NCBI GenBank assembly: GCA_031274715.1
Contig: JAISPT010000039.1
Coordinates: forward strand, 58,682 to 122,681
Direction of reading: 5' to 3'
Length of the DNA stretch: 64,000 nt
From: Azonexus sp.
Lineage (GTDB): Bacteria; Pseudomonadota; Gammaproteobacteria; Burkholderiales; Rhodocyclaceae
Part shown: positions 52,511-64,000 of the stretch, piece after piece
Layout: every line of letters starts with the position of its first letter
Position numbering within the stretch: the first letter of the stretch is position 1
Notes under the pieces: generated by a model
What the model was told of the DNA's origin: nothing
Seen by the model: the letters and a program-made list of their open reading frames with translations, nothing else
Database searches by the model: none
Made by a program: the position numbers and the translations under genes

Positions 52511-53650
52511 ATGAGTAAACGCGATTTTTACGAGATTCTCGGCGTCAACCGCGATGCCTCCGAGGACGAAATCAAGAAGGCCTACCGCAAGCTGGCCATG
52601 AAGTACCACCCCGACCGCAATCCGGACAACCCGACGGCCGAGGAAAAGTTCAAGGAAGCCAAGGAAGCCTACGAAATCCTGTCGGATGGCCAAAAGCGTG
52701 CCGCCTACGACCAGTTCGGCCATGCCGGCGTCGATCCACAGGCCGGCATGGGCGGTGGCGGCTTCGGTGGCGGCGGTTTCGCCGATGCCTTCGGCGGCAT
52801 CTTTGACGAAATATTCGGTGGCCGCGGTGGTGGTGGCGGCGGTGGCGGCGGACGTTCCAACATCTACCGCGGTGCCGACCTGCGCTACAACCTCGAAATC
52901 ACCCTCGAACAGGCGGCACACGGCACCGAGACTAAAATCCGCATCCCGACCATGGAAGTCTGCGAGCCCTGCCACGGTAGCGGTGCCAAGCCCGGCACCC
53001 AGCCGAAAACCTGCCCGACCTGCGGCGGCACCGGCCAGGTCCGGCTGCAACAAGGTTTCTTCTCGATTCAGCAGACCTGCCACAAATGCCACGGCACCGG
53101 CCGCTTCATCGCCGATCCGTGCAAGAGCTGCGGCGGCGCCGGCCGCATCAAACAGCACAAGACGCTGGCAGTGAAAATTCCGGCCGGAGTCGACGAGGGC
53201 GATCGCATCCGTCTCGCCGGCGAAGGCGAACACGGCGTCAACGGCGGCCCGCCGGGCGACCTGTATGTGCAGATTCACCTCAAGCAGCACCCGGTGTTCA
53301 CCCGTGACCACAACGACCTGCATTGCGAAATGCCGATCTCCTTCACCACGGCGGCACTTGGCGGCGAAATCGAGATTCCGACGCTGGACGGCGCAGCCGG
53401 CATCAAGATTCCGCCGGAAACCCAGTCCGGCCGGATCTTCCGCCTGCGCGGCAAGGGCATCAAAGGGGTACGCAGTCATACCCACGGCGACCTGATGTGC
53501 CATGTCGTCGTCGAAACCCCGGTCAATCTGACCGAACGGCAAAAGGAACTGCTGCGCGAACTCGAGGAATCCAGCCGCGCCAGCGGCGCCAAGCACAATC
53601 CGCGCGCCAAGTCGTGGATGGATAAGGTCAAGGCATTCTTCGGGGAGTAA
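52511..53650 (+). CDS. dnaJ: molecular chaperone DnaJ (Hsp40)
   Basis: DnaJ delivers substrates to DnaK and stimulates its ATPase. The 379-residue protein has the J-domain with HPD (KYHPDRNPD, residue ~34), a Gly-rich linker containing a run of glycines near 110, four CxxCxGxG zinc repeats (starting [32 protein letters not shown]) and the C-terminal peptide-binding domain. It follows the secreted hypothetical gene by 27 bases. Confidence 0.98.
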   Translation: MSKRDFYEILGVNRDASEDEIKKAYRKLAMKYHPDRNPDNPTAEEKFKEAKEAYEILSDGQKRAAYDQFGHAGVDPQAGMGGGGFGGGGFADAFGGIFDEIFGGRGGGGGGGGGRSNIYRGADLRYNLEITLEQAAHGTETKIRIPTMEVCEPCHGSGAKPGTQPKTCPTCGGTGQVRLQQGFFSIQQTCHKCHGTGRFIADPCKSCGGAGRIKQHKTLAVKIPAGVDEGDRIRLAGEGEHGVNGGPPGDLYVQIHLKQHPVFTRDHNDLHCEMPISFTTAALGGEIEIPTLDGAAGIKIPPETQSGRIFRLRGKGIKGVRSHTHGDLMCHVVVETPVNLTERQKELLRELEESSRASGAKHNPRAKSWMDKVKAFFGE

Positions 53651-53692
53651 TTCCATTTCGCGTTCAAAAGGATAGAAACCGCCCCCGGAAAC

Positions 53693-53772
53693 CGTCATTC
53701 CCGCGAAAGCGGGAATCCATGAACGCCACTTGCAGCAATAACGGCTGGATTCCCGTTTTCGCGGGAATGACG
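53693..53772. repeat. REP/SFPRKRES-type palindromic repeat downstream of dnaJ
   Basis: Arms of 27 bases at 53693-53719 and 53746-53772 are inverted copies with a single mismatch. Each arm contains its own small hairpin around TCCCGCGAAAGCGGGA. Translated, the element reads as the well-known chance peptide SFPRKRES...WIPAFAGMT, widespread in proteobacterial intergenic regions. It lies in the 275-base gap between dnaJ and cysS, which otherwise holds only the cysS terminator. Confidence 0.85.
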
Positions 53773-53875
53773 ATGTATTGCTGTCGTTTTGAAGTAGAAA
53801 TGGAGTAAGCTCGCGGGCCCGCGCCGGCAAGGATCGGTCGCGGGAAAACTACTTGGCAGCTACTCGCTGTCCACG

Positions 53876-53902
53876 AAAAACGGCCCGCACAGCGGGCCGT
53901 TT
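53876..53902 (-). terminator. Rho-independent terminator after cysS
   Basis: On the minus strand AAACGGCCCGC pairs perfectly with GCGGGCCGTTT across a 3-base loop, followed by TTTC. It lies 24 bases past the cysS stop. Confidence 0.8.
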
Positions 53903-53925
53903 GCTTTTACCCCAGCGGACGACGC

Positions 53926-55296
53926 TTAGGCACGCCGCCAAGTCGTCCCCTGCGGACTGTCATCGAGGGCAATGCCAGCCGCCTTCAACTGGTCACGAAC
54001 ACGATCGGCCTCGGCAAAGTTCCTGGCCTTTTTGGCCTCAGCCCGGTCAGCGATCAGTTGCTCGATGGCCGCTTCGTCGAGTCCGCCGCTGGCGCCTCCC
54101 CCCTGCAGATAGGCTGCTGGCGTGCGTTCGAGCAGGCCGATAATGCCGGCCAGCGCTTTGAGCAGGCCGGACAGTTCGGCGCTCTTCTGGCGATTGGCTT
54201 CGCCGGCCAGTTCGAACAGCACGGCAATCGCCCCGTGCGAGTCGAAATCCTCGTTCAGGGCGGCGGCGAAACGGACGGCGAACGGGTTCTGCCAGTCGAT
54301 CGCCACGCTTGCCGGCGGCACGTCGCGCAGCGCGAAGTAGAGACTATCGAGGCTGCGCTTGGCATCGTCGAGATGGGCGTCGGAATAATTCAGCGGGCTG
54401 CGGTAATGGGCACGCAGGATGAAAAAGCGCACCACCTCGGCGTCGTAGCGTTGCAGCACGGTACGGATGGTGAAGAAGTTGCCGAGCGATTTCGACATCT
54501 TCTCGTTGTCGACACGGACAAAACCGTTGTGCATCCAGTAATTGACGAAGGTGCAGCAGTTGGCGCCCTCGGACTGGGCGATCTCGTTCTCGTGGTGCGG
54601 GAACTGCAAATCCTGGCCGCCGCCGTGGATGTCGAAATGCTGGCCGAGCAATTGCGAACTCATCGCCGAGCACTCGATATGCCAGCCCGGCCGGCCATCG
54701 CCCCACGGCGACTGCCAGGCCGGTTCGCCCGGCTTGGCGTGCTTCCACAGCACGAAGTCGAGCGGATCCTGCTTGGCCGAATCGACCTCGACCCGCTCGC
54801 CGGCGCGCAAATCGTCGAGCGACTTGCCAGACAGCTTGCCGTAACCGGGGAACTTGCGTACCGCGTAATTGACGTCGCCGTCGGCAGCCTGGTAGGCCAA
54901 GCCTCTGTCTTCCAGCTTGCCGATCAGGTCAAGCATCTGCGGTACATACTCGGTGGCGCGCGGCTCGTGATCGGGGCGGAGCACGCCGAGGGCGGCGGCA
55001 TCCTCATGCATGTAGGCGATGAAGCGGTCGGTTAACTGCTGGATCGTTTCACCGTTCTCGGCAGCGCGCTGGATAATCTTGTCGTCGATGTCGGTGATAT
55101 TGCGGACATAGGTGACGTCGTAGCCGGAAGCCTTCAGCCAGCGGTACACCATATCGAAAACAACCATGACCCGCGCATGCCCGAGGTGACAGTAATCGTA
55201 AACCGTCATGCCGCATACGTACATGCGGACCTGCTTGGCTTCGATCGGGACGAAAAGCTGCTTTTCGCGCTTCAGGGAATTGTGAATCTTGAGCAT
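53926..55296 (-). CDS. cysS: cysteinyl-tRNA synthetase
   Basis: This class I synthetase charges tRNA-Cys. The 456-residue protein has the zinc Cys and HIGH-like motif in [16 protein letters not shown], the ERHRE-type zinc region ([13 protein letters not shown]), and KMSKSLGN as the KMSKS loop. It is divergent from the TPR gene with a 97-base gap. A strong terminator follows it. Confidence 0.97.
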   Translation of the reverse strand: MLKIHNSLKREKQLFVPIEAKQVRMYVCGMTVYDYCHLGHARVMVVFDMVYRWLKASGYDVTYVRNITDIDDKIIQRAAENGETIQQLTDRFIAYMHEDAAALGVLRPDHEPRATEYVPQMLDLIGKLEDRGLAYQAADGDVNYAVRKFPGYGKLSGKSLDDLRAGERVEVDSAKQDPLDFVLWKHAKPGEPAWQSPWGDGRPGWHIECSAMSSQLLGQHFDIHGGGQDLQFPHHENEIAQSEGANCCTFVNYWMHNGFVRVDNEKMSKSLGNFFTIRTVLQRYDAEVVRFFILRAHYRSPLNYSDAHLDDAKRSLDSLYFALRDVPPASVAIDWQNPFAVRFAAALNEDFDSHGAIAVLFELAGEANRQKSAELSGLLKALAGIIGLLERTPAAYLQGGGASGGLDEAAIEQLIADRAEAKKARNFAEADRVRDQLKAAGIALDDSPQGTTWRRA

Positions 55297-55393
55297 GCCG
55301 GAAACATCCGTGGCCTCGCCGGGCGGTGCGAACCTATGGAATCACCGGCGTTTTTGATAGAATCGGAAGATTGTAAAACCGTCAAATTATAAC

Positions 55394-56554
55394 ATGGCGA
55401 TGATCATCGATTCCCCGACCCAGCCCCGTTCTCGGCAGCTCAAATTCCTTCGCGCAATGACGATTGGCCTGGCTATTGGTCTGACTGCGGGCCTAGCCGC
55501 ACCGGCCTTCGCTGACGAACTGCCGGAAGTCCAGCGCCTGATCAAGCAAGGGCAATATCCGCAAGCGCTGGAAAAGGTCGATGCCTACCTCAGCACCCGC
55601 CCCAAGGATGCCCAGGGCCGCTTCCTCAAAGGCCTGATCTACACCGAAATGAACAAGCCGACCGAGGCCATCGGCATCTTTACCCGCCTTTCCGAGGATT
55701 ACCCGGAATTGCCGGAGCCCTACAACAACCTGGCCGTGCTCTACGCCCAGCAGCGCCAGTACGACAAGGCGCGCACGGCACTGGAAATGGCCATCCGTAC
55801 CCATCCCTCCTACGCCATCGCCTACGAGAATCTCGGCGATGTTTACGCCAAGCTGGCCAGCCAGGCTTACGACAAGGCCCTGCAACTCGACGGCTCGAAC
55901 GCCGGCACGCAAAACAAGCTGGCTTTGATCCGCGATCTGATCACCACCTCCGGCAAGAGCAACGTCAAGCCGACGACCGCTGCCGCGCCGGTGGTGGCTG
56001 TCGCTCCGACGCCAGCCCCGGCCAAGATGGCCGAAGCCAAACCGGCTGCCCCCCCAACCGCCAGTGTTATCTCAACGACCCCGGGCGCCGCCACCCCGGC
56101 CACCCCGGCCGCACCGGTCACCGTTCAACCGCCGCCGGCGACCAAGCCTGCCGAGGCTAAGCCCGCCGAAGTCAAGCCCACGCCGGAACCGGTTCCCGCC
56201 CCGATAGCCGGTGCCGCCGGCGACGACATCGCCCACGCCATCAACGCCTGGGCCAGCGCCTGGGAGCGTAAGGACATGAAGGCCTATCTCGGCGCCTACG
56301 CCGCCGATTTCCGCACGCCGAAAGGCATCAGCCGCAAGGACTGGGAAGCCGAGCGAACCAAGCGCATCACCGGCAAGGGCGGCAAGATCTCGGTCAAGAT
56401 CGAGGATTTGCAGACCACCATCAACGGCGACAGCGCCACGGCAAAATTCCGCCAGCACTACACGGCACCGGGCCTGAGCAGTTCGGCGACCAAGACCATG
56501 ACCCTGGCCCGTACCGGTAACCGCTGGCTGATCAAGGAAGAAAACGCGCGCTGA
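55394..56554 (+). CDS. TPR-repeat periplasmic protein with C-terminal NTF2-like (Cds6-type) domain
   Basis: The 386-residue protein has a hydrophobic signal-like segment (IGLAIGLTAGLAAPAFA, residues ~24-41) and about four tetratricopeptide repeats (~45-165). A long Pro/Ala/Lys linker (~190-275) leads to an NTF2-like domain (INAWASAWERKDMKAYLGAYA...). A similar C-terminal domain occurs in the next gene, an L,D-transpeptidase, and the two overlap by one base (TGATG). They probably act together in the envelope; the exact role is unknown. Confidence 0.82.
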   Translation: MAMIIDSPTQPRSRQLKFLRAMTIGLAIGLTAGLAAPAFADELPEVQRLIKQGQYPQALEKVDAYLSTRPKDAQGRFLKGLIYTEMNKPTEAIGIFTRLSEDYPELPEPYNNLAVLYAQQRQYDKARTALEMAIRTHPSYAIAYENLGDVYAKLASQAYDKALQLDGSNAGTQNKLALIRDLITTSGKSNVKPTTAAAPVVAVAPTPAPAKMAEAKPAAPPTASVISTTPGAATPATPAAPVTVQPPPATKPAEAKPAEVKPTPEPVPAPIAGAAGDDIAHAINAWASAWERKDMKAYLGAYAADFRTPKGISRKDWEAERTKRITGKGGKISVKIEDLQTTINGDSATAKFRQHYTAPGLSSSATKTMTLARTGNRWLIKEENAR

Positions 56555-57828
56555 TGTCTGCCCGCAAGTTCGTCATCTTCGGCCTGATGGCCAGTCTGGT
56601 TGGCATTCCGCTGATTTACCGGCAGTTCCAGCAGCCCGCCGCCGACCTTCCGCAGCAAGTCGTTGCCCAGTCCTTGGGCCATACCAGCTCGCCGGTCAAC
56701 CTGGCGGAAACCGTTTCCGATTCCGGTCCGGAAGCGCAGTTGCTGCGCATCTTCAACGAAATCGAGGCCAACCGCCTGGGCGACGCGCTGCAACTGACCG
56801 AGGCCCTGCTCCGCCAGCACCCGAACTACCGCCTGGCGCACCTGATCCAGGGCGACCTGCTACTCGCCCGCACCCGGCCGATCGACTCTTTCGGCGCGCT
56901 CAGCGACGCCCCGGCCGACAAGATCGCCGATCTGCGCGCCGAGGCCATCGTCCGCCTCAAGGCCTACCGCGAACGGCCGGAAGACAAATTCGTGCCGCGC
57001 TACCTGCTGCAGATGCCGCCCGACCAACGTTTCGCCGTGGTCGTCGACACCCAGCGCTCGCGCCTCTACCTCTACGCCAATGACCGCGACAATGGCGGCC
57101 GGCCGCGCTTCGTCGCCGACTATTACGTGACCCAGGGCAAGCTCGGCGCCGACAAATACGTCGAGGGCGACAAGAAGACGCCGATCGGCGTCTACCACGT
57201 GACCGCCAACCTGCCGCGGCAAAAGCTGGCCGATCTCTACGGCAGCGGCGCCTTCCCGATCAATTACCCGAACGAATGGGATCGCCGGCAGGGACGGGGC
57301 GGCAGTGGCATCTGGCTGCACGGCACGCCGTCCGACACCTTCGCCCGGCCGCCGCGCGCCTCCGATGGCTGCGTCGTGCTGACCAACCAGGATCTCGATA
57401 CCGTCGCCAAGAATCTCCAGGTCGGCCTGACACCGGTGATCATCAGCCCATCGATCGAATGGCTGTCGCTCGACGACTGGACCAAGGAGCGCGACGAGCT
57501 GAACGCCACCATCGACGCCTGGCGCCGCGACTGGGAAAGCCGCAATACCGAGCGCTACCTGAAGCACTACTCGCCGCAATTCAAGGCCGGCGCCCAAAAT
57601 TTCGCCGCCTTCGCCGCGCAGAAGACCCAGGTCAATGCCAACAAGGAATGGATCAAGGTGAGTACCGACAACCTGTCGGTATTTCGCAATCCCGGCAAGG
57701 ACGAAGTGGTGGTCGTCACCTTCGATCAGGACTACCGCAGCAACAACCTGAACAACCGGATGAAAAAACGCCAGTACTGGCAACGTGAAAACGGCAAATG
57801 GAAAATCATTTACGAAGGGAGCGCCTGA
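56554..57828 (+). CDS. L,D-transpeptidase (YkuD) with C-terminal NTF2-like domain
   Basis: The 424-residue periplasmic protein begins with an uncleaved signal/anchor ([17 protein letters not shown]). It has a YkuD catalytic domain at ~155-300 with the motif [10 protein letters not shown]...RASDGCVVL, where the Cys is the nucleophile and the His is in HGTP. The C-terminal ~110 residues ([21 protein letters not shown]...) resemble the end of the preceding protein. The family makes 3-3 peptidoglycan cross-links or attaches proteins to peptidoglycan. ppiA overlaps its stop as TGATG. Confidence 0.9.
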   Translation: MSARKFVIFGLMASLVGIPLIYRQFQQPAADLPQQVVAQSLGHTSSPVNLAETVSDSGPEAQLLRIFNEIEANRLGDALQLTEALLRQHPNYRLAHLIQGDLLLARTRPIDSFGALSDAPADKIADLRAEAIVRLKAYRERPEDKFVPRYLLQMPPDQRFAVVVDTQRSRLYLYANDRDNGGRPRFVADYYVTQGKLGADKYVEGDKKTPIGVYHVTANLPRQKLADLYGSGAFPINYPNEWDRRQGRGGSGIWLHGTPSDTFARPPRASDGCVVLTNQDLDTVAKNLQVGLTPVIISPSIEWLSLDDWTKERDELNATIDAWRRDWESRNTERYLKHYSPQFKAGAQNFAAFAAQKTQVNANKEWIKVSTDNLSVFRNPGKDEVVVVTFDQDYRSNNLNNRMKKRQYWQRENGKWKIIYEGSA

Positions 57829-58400
57829 TGTTCAAGCAAGTATCCGCCCTCGCCGCCGGCCTGCTGGCCGCCGCCACCGTGTGGGCCGCACCAACCGTGG
57901 AGATGACCACCAATCTCGGCAAGATCACCCTAGAGCTGTATCCGGAAAAGGCGCCGAAGACAGTCGAAATGTTCCTCTACAACGCCAAGCACGGTTTCTA
58001 CGAAGGCACCATCTTCCACCGTGTAATCAACGGTTTCATGATCCAGGGCGGTGGCTTCAACAAGGCCATGGAAGAAAAGAAGACCCTGACGCCGGCCTTG
58101 CAGAACGAAGCCGCCAACGGCCTGAACAACGACCGCGGCACCATCGCCATGGCCCGCACCCAAGACCCGCATTCGGCTCGCGTGCAGTTCTTCATCAATC
58201 TGAAGGACAACGACTTCCTCAATCATCGCACCAGCGCCGACCCGCGCGGTTGGGGCTACGCCGTGTTCGGCAAGGTCACCGAAGGCATGGACGTGGTGGA
58301 CAAGATCGCCAAGGTGCCGACCGGCAACGCCGGCTACTACCAGGACGTTCCGACGACCCCCGTGGTCATCCAGAGCGTCAAAATCATTTCTGAAAAATAA
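57828..58400 (+). CDS. ppiA: periplasmic peptidyl-prolyl cis-trans isomerase (cyclophilin)
   Basis: The 190-residue cyclophilin has a signal peptide ([20 protein letters not shown]) and the catalytic core [19 protein letters not shown], with [15 protein letters not shown]. The ATG at 57828 overlaps the L,D-transpeptidase stop, which suggests an envelope-related operon. A cytoplasmic cyclophilin gene follows ten bases later. Confidence 0.93.
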   Translation: MFKQVSALAAGLLAAATVWAAPTVEMTTNLGKITLELYPEKAPKTVEMFLYNAKHGFYEGTIFHRVINGFMIQGGGFNKAMEEKKTLTPALQNEAANGLNNDRGTIAMARTQDPHSARVQFFINLKDNDFLNHRTSADPRGWGYAVFGKVTEGMDVVDKIAKVPTGNAGYYQDVPTTPVVIQSVKIISEK

Positions 58401-58409
58401 GGATTCCCC

Positions 58410-58901
58410 ATGATCAAACTCACCACCAACCACGGTGTCATCAACCTCGAACTCAATGCCGACAAAGCCCCGCAGACGGTCGCCAACTTCATTTCCTACG
58501 TCGACTCGGGCCACTACGACGGCACCATCTTCCACCGCGTCATCAAGGACTTCATGATCCAGGGCGGCGGCATGGAACCGGGCATGACGCAGAAGGACAC
58601 CCAGGCGCCGATCCAGAACGAGGCTTCCAACGGCCTGAAGAATAAGCGCGGCAGCATCGCCATGGCCCGCACCGGCGACCCGCATTCAGCCACCGCCCAG
58701 TTCTTCATCAACACTGTCGACAACGATTTCCTCGATTTCACGGCGCCGTCCGGCCAAGGTTGGGGCTACTGCGTGTTCGGCGAAGTGGTCGAGGGCATGG
58801 ACGTGGTGGACAAGATTCGCGGCGTCAAGACCGGCAGCAAGGGCTTCCACCAAGACGTGCCGACCGAAGACGTGATCATCGAAAAAGCGGAAATCGTTTG
58901 A
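58410..58901 (+). CDS. ppiB: cytoplasmic peptidyl-prolyl cis-trans isomerase (cyclophilin)
   Basis: The 163-residue cyclophilin lacks a signal peptide. The core [19 protein letters not shown], then [16 protein letters not shown] and [10 protein letters not shown], is the standard PpiB pattern. It is about half identical to the preceding periplasmic copy, so the pair may be an old duplication. lpxH starts within its stop codon (TTGA). Confidence 0.95.
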   Translation: MIKLTTNHGVINLELNADKAPQTVANFISYVDSGHYDGTIFHRVIKDFMIQGGGMEPGMTQKDTQAPIQNEASNGLKNKRGSIAMARTGDPHSATAQFFINTVDNDFLDFTAPSGQGWGYCVFGEVVEGMDVVDKIRGVKTGSKGFHQDVPTEDVIIEKAEIV

Positions 58902-59629
58902 TCCTTTTCGTTGCCGATCTGCACCTGTCGCCCCGGTCGCCCGGGGCGACTGCTTTGTTCCTGGCCTTTCTCGCCGGCCGCGCCCGCCAGGCCGAGGCGC
59001 TGTACATCCTCGGCGACCTGTTCGAAGCCTGGATCGGCGATGACGACATCGGCGCTCCCTACCACGCCAGCATCGTCACCGCGCTACGCGCCGCCGCCGA
59101 CAGCGGTCTCGCCATCAATCTACTGCACGGCAACCGCGATTTCCTGCTCGGCCCGGATTTCGCTGCCGCCGCTGGCGTCCGCCTGCTCGCCGACCCGACC
59201 GTGCTATCGACGGCCGAATGGCAATTCGTGCTTTCGCATGGCGACGCGCTGTGCCTCGACGACGCCACCTACATGGCCTTCCGCACCCAGGTCCGCGACC
59301 CCGCCTGGCAGGCCGCCTTGCTCGCCAAGCCGCTCGCCGAGCGCCGCGCCCTCGCCGCGCAAATGCGCGCCGCCAGCGCGGCCAGCCAGCGCGGCCAGGC
59401 CGCCCCCTACACCGACCTGCAACCGGCGGCCATCGACGACTTCCTGCGCGCCCACGGCTACGCCACCTTCATCCACGGCCACACGCACCAACCGGCGACG
59501 CACGACCATATCGTCGACGGCATCCACGTCGAGCGCTGGGTGCTCACCGACTGGCACGAAGACCGCGGCGAATGCCTGGTCTGGAACGGCGTAGCGTTAG
59601 AGCGCGAAGCCATCCCGCCTACTAGCTGA
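58898..59629 (+). CDS. lpxH: UDP-2,3-diacylglucosamine diphosphatase
   Basis: LpxH cleaves UDP-2,3-diacylglucosamine to lipid X and UMP in lipid A synthesis. The 243-residue metallophosphoesterase has [24 protein letters not shown] and the C-terminal HGHTHQP metal motifs. The start is TTG at 58898, overlapping the ppiB stop; it gives the family N-terminus ([10 protein letters not shown]). Its linkage to ppiB is common in betaproteobacteria. Confidence 0.93.
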   Translation: MILFVADLHLSPRSPGATALFLAFLAGRARQAEALYILGDLFEAWIGDDDIGAPYHASIVTALRAAADSGLAINLLHGNRDFLLGPDFAAAAGVRLLADPTVLSTAEWQFVLSHGDALCLDDATYMAFRTQVRDPAWQAALLAKPLAERRALAAQMRAASAASQRGQAAPYTDLQPAAIDDFLRAHGYATFIHGHTHQPATHDHIVDGIHVERWVLTDWHEDRGECLVWNGVALEREAIPPTS

Positions 59630-59639
59630 ATCCGCTGTC

Positions 59640-61454
<1,815 letters not shown>

Positions 61455-61509
61455 TCTCAACCCCTGGCTGACCTGCTACAACCATTTCCACGCCTTATCG
61501 CCCCATGAC

Positions 61510-61890
61510 ATGAAGTTCGGAATCGCCACTCTTTTGCTCGTTTCGGGCGCTGCTTTTGCCCAAAACCCATTGCCCGCGACAAGCCGCGAGATCGGTCAGT
61601 TGTTCGCGGCTCTTGAGAGCTCCCGTTGCGAGTTCCATCGCAATGGCTCCTGGCACAGCGCTCAAAAAGCAAGCGAACACCTTCACCAGAAATACGACTA
61701 CCTGCTCGAGAAGGGCTTGGTCACATCCACGGAATCCTTCATTGAACTTGCCGCCACAAAGAGCAGCATGACGGGCAAGCCCTACCTCGTTCGTTGCGGC
61801 AACGCGCAGCCAGTTCCAAGCATGTCGTGGTTCACCAGCAAGCTCAAGGAATTGCGCGCACGACCTGCCGACGCCAACTCCAGCGAATGA
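61510..61890 (+). CDS. DUF5329 family exported protein
   Basis: The 126-residue protein has a signal peptide (FGIATLLLVSGAAFA). The pattern IGQLFAALESSRCEFHRNGSWH...HLHQKYDYLL...SFIELAATKSSMTGKPYLVRC matches DUF5329, small periplasmic proteins of unknown function, with two Cys that may form a disulfide. It follows recQ by 55 bases and converges with the DUF3334 gene. Confidence 0.8.
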   Translation: MKFGIATLLLVSGAAFAQNPLPATSREIGQLFAALESSRCEFHRNGSWHSAQKASEHLHQKYDYLLEKGLVTSTESFIELAATKSSMTGKPYLVRCGNAQPVPSMSWFTSKLKELRARPADANSSE

Positions 61891-61932
61891 CTTCGATGGC
61901 TTCCGAAAGCTGACGTCGCCGGCCGAACCGCC

Positions 61933-62622
61933 CTACATCCCCAGCGACTTGAGAAACTCATCCTGTTCGCTGGCACTAACCGTCGGCGCTGCCGCCGGCG
62001 TCGCGCTGGCGGCATTGACCTGGGCCAGCAATTCGTCGGGATCGGCCACCTCATGCTGCTCGAAATCGTTGAGCTTGATGAACTCGGTGCGGTCGATCGC
62101 CAGTTCGAGGTAAAAAATGTTGTTGCGCCCGGTATAAAAAGTCACCCGCCGCGCCTCGGGCTTGTCGAGATTGGTATCGACACTGAGCATGACCTGCTTA
62201 TTGAGCGCCAGCATCTTCGGCTGGTTCTGGGTAATGTGCGTTTGCAACTCGCGCGCCACCTTGCCGGTGAAATCGCCAACGATCTGGTTCATCAACTCGC
62301 CCATCACATTGGCCACCTCGTCCGAGGTATGCGAACTAGCCAAATCGCTTTTCGCCATGCCCATGTTCAGCATGTAGCTTTCGTACAACTCCATCGCCGC
62401 CTGGGCCGAGAAATTGATCACCACCAGGCCGGAAAAACCGCCATCGAACAGCACGAAGCAACCGATATCCGGTTTCAGGCAGGTCTTGGTGATGCGCTGG
62501 ACCATGCCGGAATAGCGGATATTGCCCTGAGTGGCGATGTTCAGCACCTTGGTCACCGAATTGCACAGGCTCCGCAGAATATCCTCGGTGCCGAAAATCA
62601 CGTTGTTTTCTTTTTCGCTCAT
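61933..62622 (-). CDS. DUF3334 (CheX-like) family protein
   Basis: The 229-residue protein has a CheX/CheC-like core: the E-x2-N pattern is visible in DEVANVMGELMNQIVGDFTGK. The N-terminus is NVIFGTEDILRSLCNSVTKVL, and the C-terminal tail is Ala-rich and ends DEFLKSLGM. CheX-like proteins dephosphorylate CheY, but DUF3334 members have no established role. No chemotaxis genes adjoin it apart from the distant receptor at 45.4 kb. Confidence 0.75.
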   Translation of the reverse strand: MSEKENNVIFGTEDILRSLCNSVTKVLNIATQGNIRYSGMVQRITKTCLKPDIGCFVLFDGGFSGLVVINFSAQAAMELYESYMLNMGMAKSDLASSHTSDEVANVMGELMNQIVGDFTGKVARELQTHITQNQPKMLALNKQVMLSVDTNLDKPEARRVTFYTGRNNIFYLELAIDRTEFIKLNDFEQHEVADPDELLAQVNAASATPAAAPTVSASEQDEFLKSLGM

Positions 62623-62877
62623 AGTTGTTATCGCCAGGATGGAGGCCGCTAACAGCGCTCCCAGTGGATCGGTCTAGCCCACCTTTGTATGGGCCAGTTG
62701 CCAAGCATAACCGCGTAAACGCCCGCCCACCAGCACCGCCAGCGCCCCTAGCCAACGGCTGATGAAACTTGCTGTCGATCACTTTCGCCGCACCGATCGA
62801 TTTTTGTCGAAGAGAAACCGGCAAAGGCAATTGCATGGCACGAAAAACTGGGTATTGCGACACTCGAAAAATAACGC

Positions 62878-62905
62878 TTGAAAAACAATCCTCATTGCAT
62901 ATGAT
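62878..62905 (+). promoter_or_regulatory. sigma-70-type promoter upstream of the DUF6402-like gene
   Basis: TTGAAA (62878-62883), a 16-base spacer and TATGAT (62900-62905) are close to consensus, 49 bases before the ATG. The rest of the 332-base gap (62623-62954) contains no open frame or repeat that I can support. Confidence 0.6.
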
Positions 62906-62954
62906 CTTACCCATTGACTGCATTCGATAATCCGCACTGCCGAAGGGAAACCCG

Positions 62955-63902
62955 ATGTCGCTGATTGAGAATGTGCTCGACCGCATACAAACCCACTATG
63001 CCGAAAAAGAACGCGACCGGCATCCCTACCTGTACGCCAAGCCCACTCCTTTCTTCTTCGGCCAGGAATGGGCGCTCAAACAACGCAACGAAGGCTGCCG
63101 GCCGGTCAAGGCGCAGGCTGCCATCGCCATGGACAAAAACCCGGCACCGCTCCCCGGCGTCACGCCGCCAAAACCGGCCACCCTCACACCGCCACCGCAA
63201 TCCCGCCCCTCAAGCATCCCGCTGACCCCGGAAGCCGCCCGGGAACGAGCCGCCCGGGAAGCACGGCAACCCAAGCAAGAACAACAACTGGCGGCAGACC
63301 CTAGGCCGGAAGAAGACTGTCCGCAGCCGCCACCCTTCGACATGCTCGACTTGCCGGAAGGCATGGACGCCATGGGCTTCAAATATGCCGCCGACTGCGC
63401 CCGGCGCTGGTTCAACGGCAAGGCCCATGTCATCGTGGATGGCTCCAGCGACCCGGTCGCCCCAGAATTCGTCGATACCGACAGCTTCAAACTCGACTGG
63501 ATTTTGAAATTCGGCCATGTCCGCTGGCGGTATGAACACCTGCTAGCAACCGGTCTCAAACCCGATGCGAAGAGCAACATTTATAGCGACAAGGCGAAAA
63601 AAGAACTCCTTGGCGCGATGAAGAGTTTCATGGCACAACGCAACTACCGCGGCGGCACCCTGGATACCCTGGCCAAGTGCGGCAACGACAAACAAGTGCT
63701 GCACCAGCGTTTCCAGTTTCAATTGATTTATGTTTCCATGCTCAACGTGCTGGGCGGTTTCTGGCAGGTAGTCGGCCAAGGCTTGGCCATGAACGACCTG
63801 GCTGCCGCGATCGGCAATTTCAATCTCTATGCTGCTGTGGCCAGCGCCAGTATCCTCTCGGCGCCCTACAACAACTACAGAACTAGGGCCTGTTCACAGT
63901 AG
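62955..63902 (+). pseudogene. DUF6402-like protein gene interrupted by an IS element
   Basis: The 315-codon frame has no signal peptide. Residues ~55-120 are Pro/Ala-rich and disordered. The globular part from ~130 includes WFNGKAHVIVDGSSD, LDWILKFGHVRWRYEHLL and ELLGAMKSFMAQ, which recalls DUF6402, proteins often found near type VI secretion vgrG genes. The homologous sequence stops at ~63883, and the last codons (TRACSQ) lie at and inside the IS end, so the C-terminus is lost. AAGGG precedes the ATG. Confidence 0.65.
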
Positions 63903-64000
63903 CCAGATATAGGCACAAGCGAGAAGCAGGAAGGCGTTGAATCGATTGGCAAGTTTGTCGTATCGGGTTGCGATACGGCGGAACTGCTTGAGGCGATTGA
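63886..64000 (-). mobile_element. IS5-family insertion sequence (partial, runs out of window)
   Basis: The reverse strand from 64000 to the TGA at 63894-63896 encodes the C-terminal ~35 residues of an IS5-family transposase, ending RRIATRYDKLANRFNAFLLL and then ACAYIWLL. The element end GGGCCTGTTCACAG begins at about 63886, next to CTAG, which may be part of the target duplication. Only one end is in the window. Confidence 0.85.

Overview
The window is 64 kb of GC-rich chromosomal DNA whose core gene order (nuoA-K, tRNA-Leu, secG, tpiA, glmM, folP, ftsH, rlmE, greA, carBA; dapB, bamE, fur; recN, nadK, hrcA, hemH, grpE, dnaK, dnaJ) is that of a betaproteobacterium. Rhodocyclales (Dechloromonas/Azonexus-like) is my best guess, made from gene order and protein style only. 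No rRNA is present and no database search was run.

Positions 1-25.2 kb are mostly minus-strand housekeeping: the complex I operon (nuoA to nuoK, nuoK cut by the window edge), a tRNA-Leu(GAG), secG and tpiA, then ftsH-folP-glmM, rlmE, a DUF4149 membrane protein, greA and carAB. A hybrid histidine kinase, dapB and the lipoprotein gene bamE follow. fur and a GDT1-type cation transporter run on the plus strand from 25.3 kb.

Positions 26.4-36.5 kb hold an accessory island inserted between fur/GDT1 and the recN-nadK block. A divergent LysR regulator faces a tightly packed plus-strand operon: PEP mutase (pepM), a class I/II aminotransferase, a LicC/PntC-like nucleotidyltransferase, a divergent YidC/Oxa1-family protein, a membrane-anchored sulfatase/LtaS-fold protein, a TagB/TagF-like CDP-alditol transferase, a HIT protein, a truncated Ldh/ComC-type dehydrogenase and an MFS transporter. 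PEP mutase makes the C-P bond. No phosphonopyruvate decarboxylase gene lies in the window. The likely reading is a cell-surface phosphonate pathway in which phosphonopyruvate is transaminated, activated with a nucleotide and transferred to a surface polymer or lipid. This is the most interesting system in the window.

Positions 36.5-41.8 kb return to core genes (recN, nadK, hrcA, hemH). A second accessory stretch (41.8-48.5 kb) carries an AraC regulator, a BASS-family transporter with a DsrE protein, an EF-hand-like protein, a chemoreceptor with a periplasmic CxxCH heme motif, and a Ser/Thr kinase fused to a cyclic-nucleotide-binding domain. The heat-shock genes grpE, dnaK and dnaJ follow. grpE and dnaK have recognisable RpoH-type promoters, a MITE-like inverted repeat sits between grpE and dnaK, and an extra secreted-protein gene sits between dnaK and dnaJ.

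Positions 53.9-64 kb contain cysS, a TPR protein paired with an L,D-transpeptidase, two cyclophilins, lpxH, recQ, and DUF5329 and DUF3334 proteins. At the right edge a DUF6402-like gene is cut by an IS5-family insertion sequence that runs out of the window.
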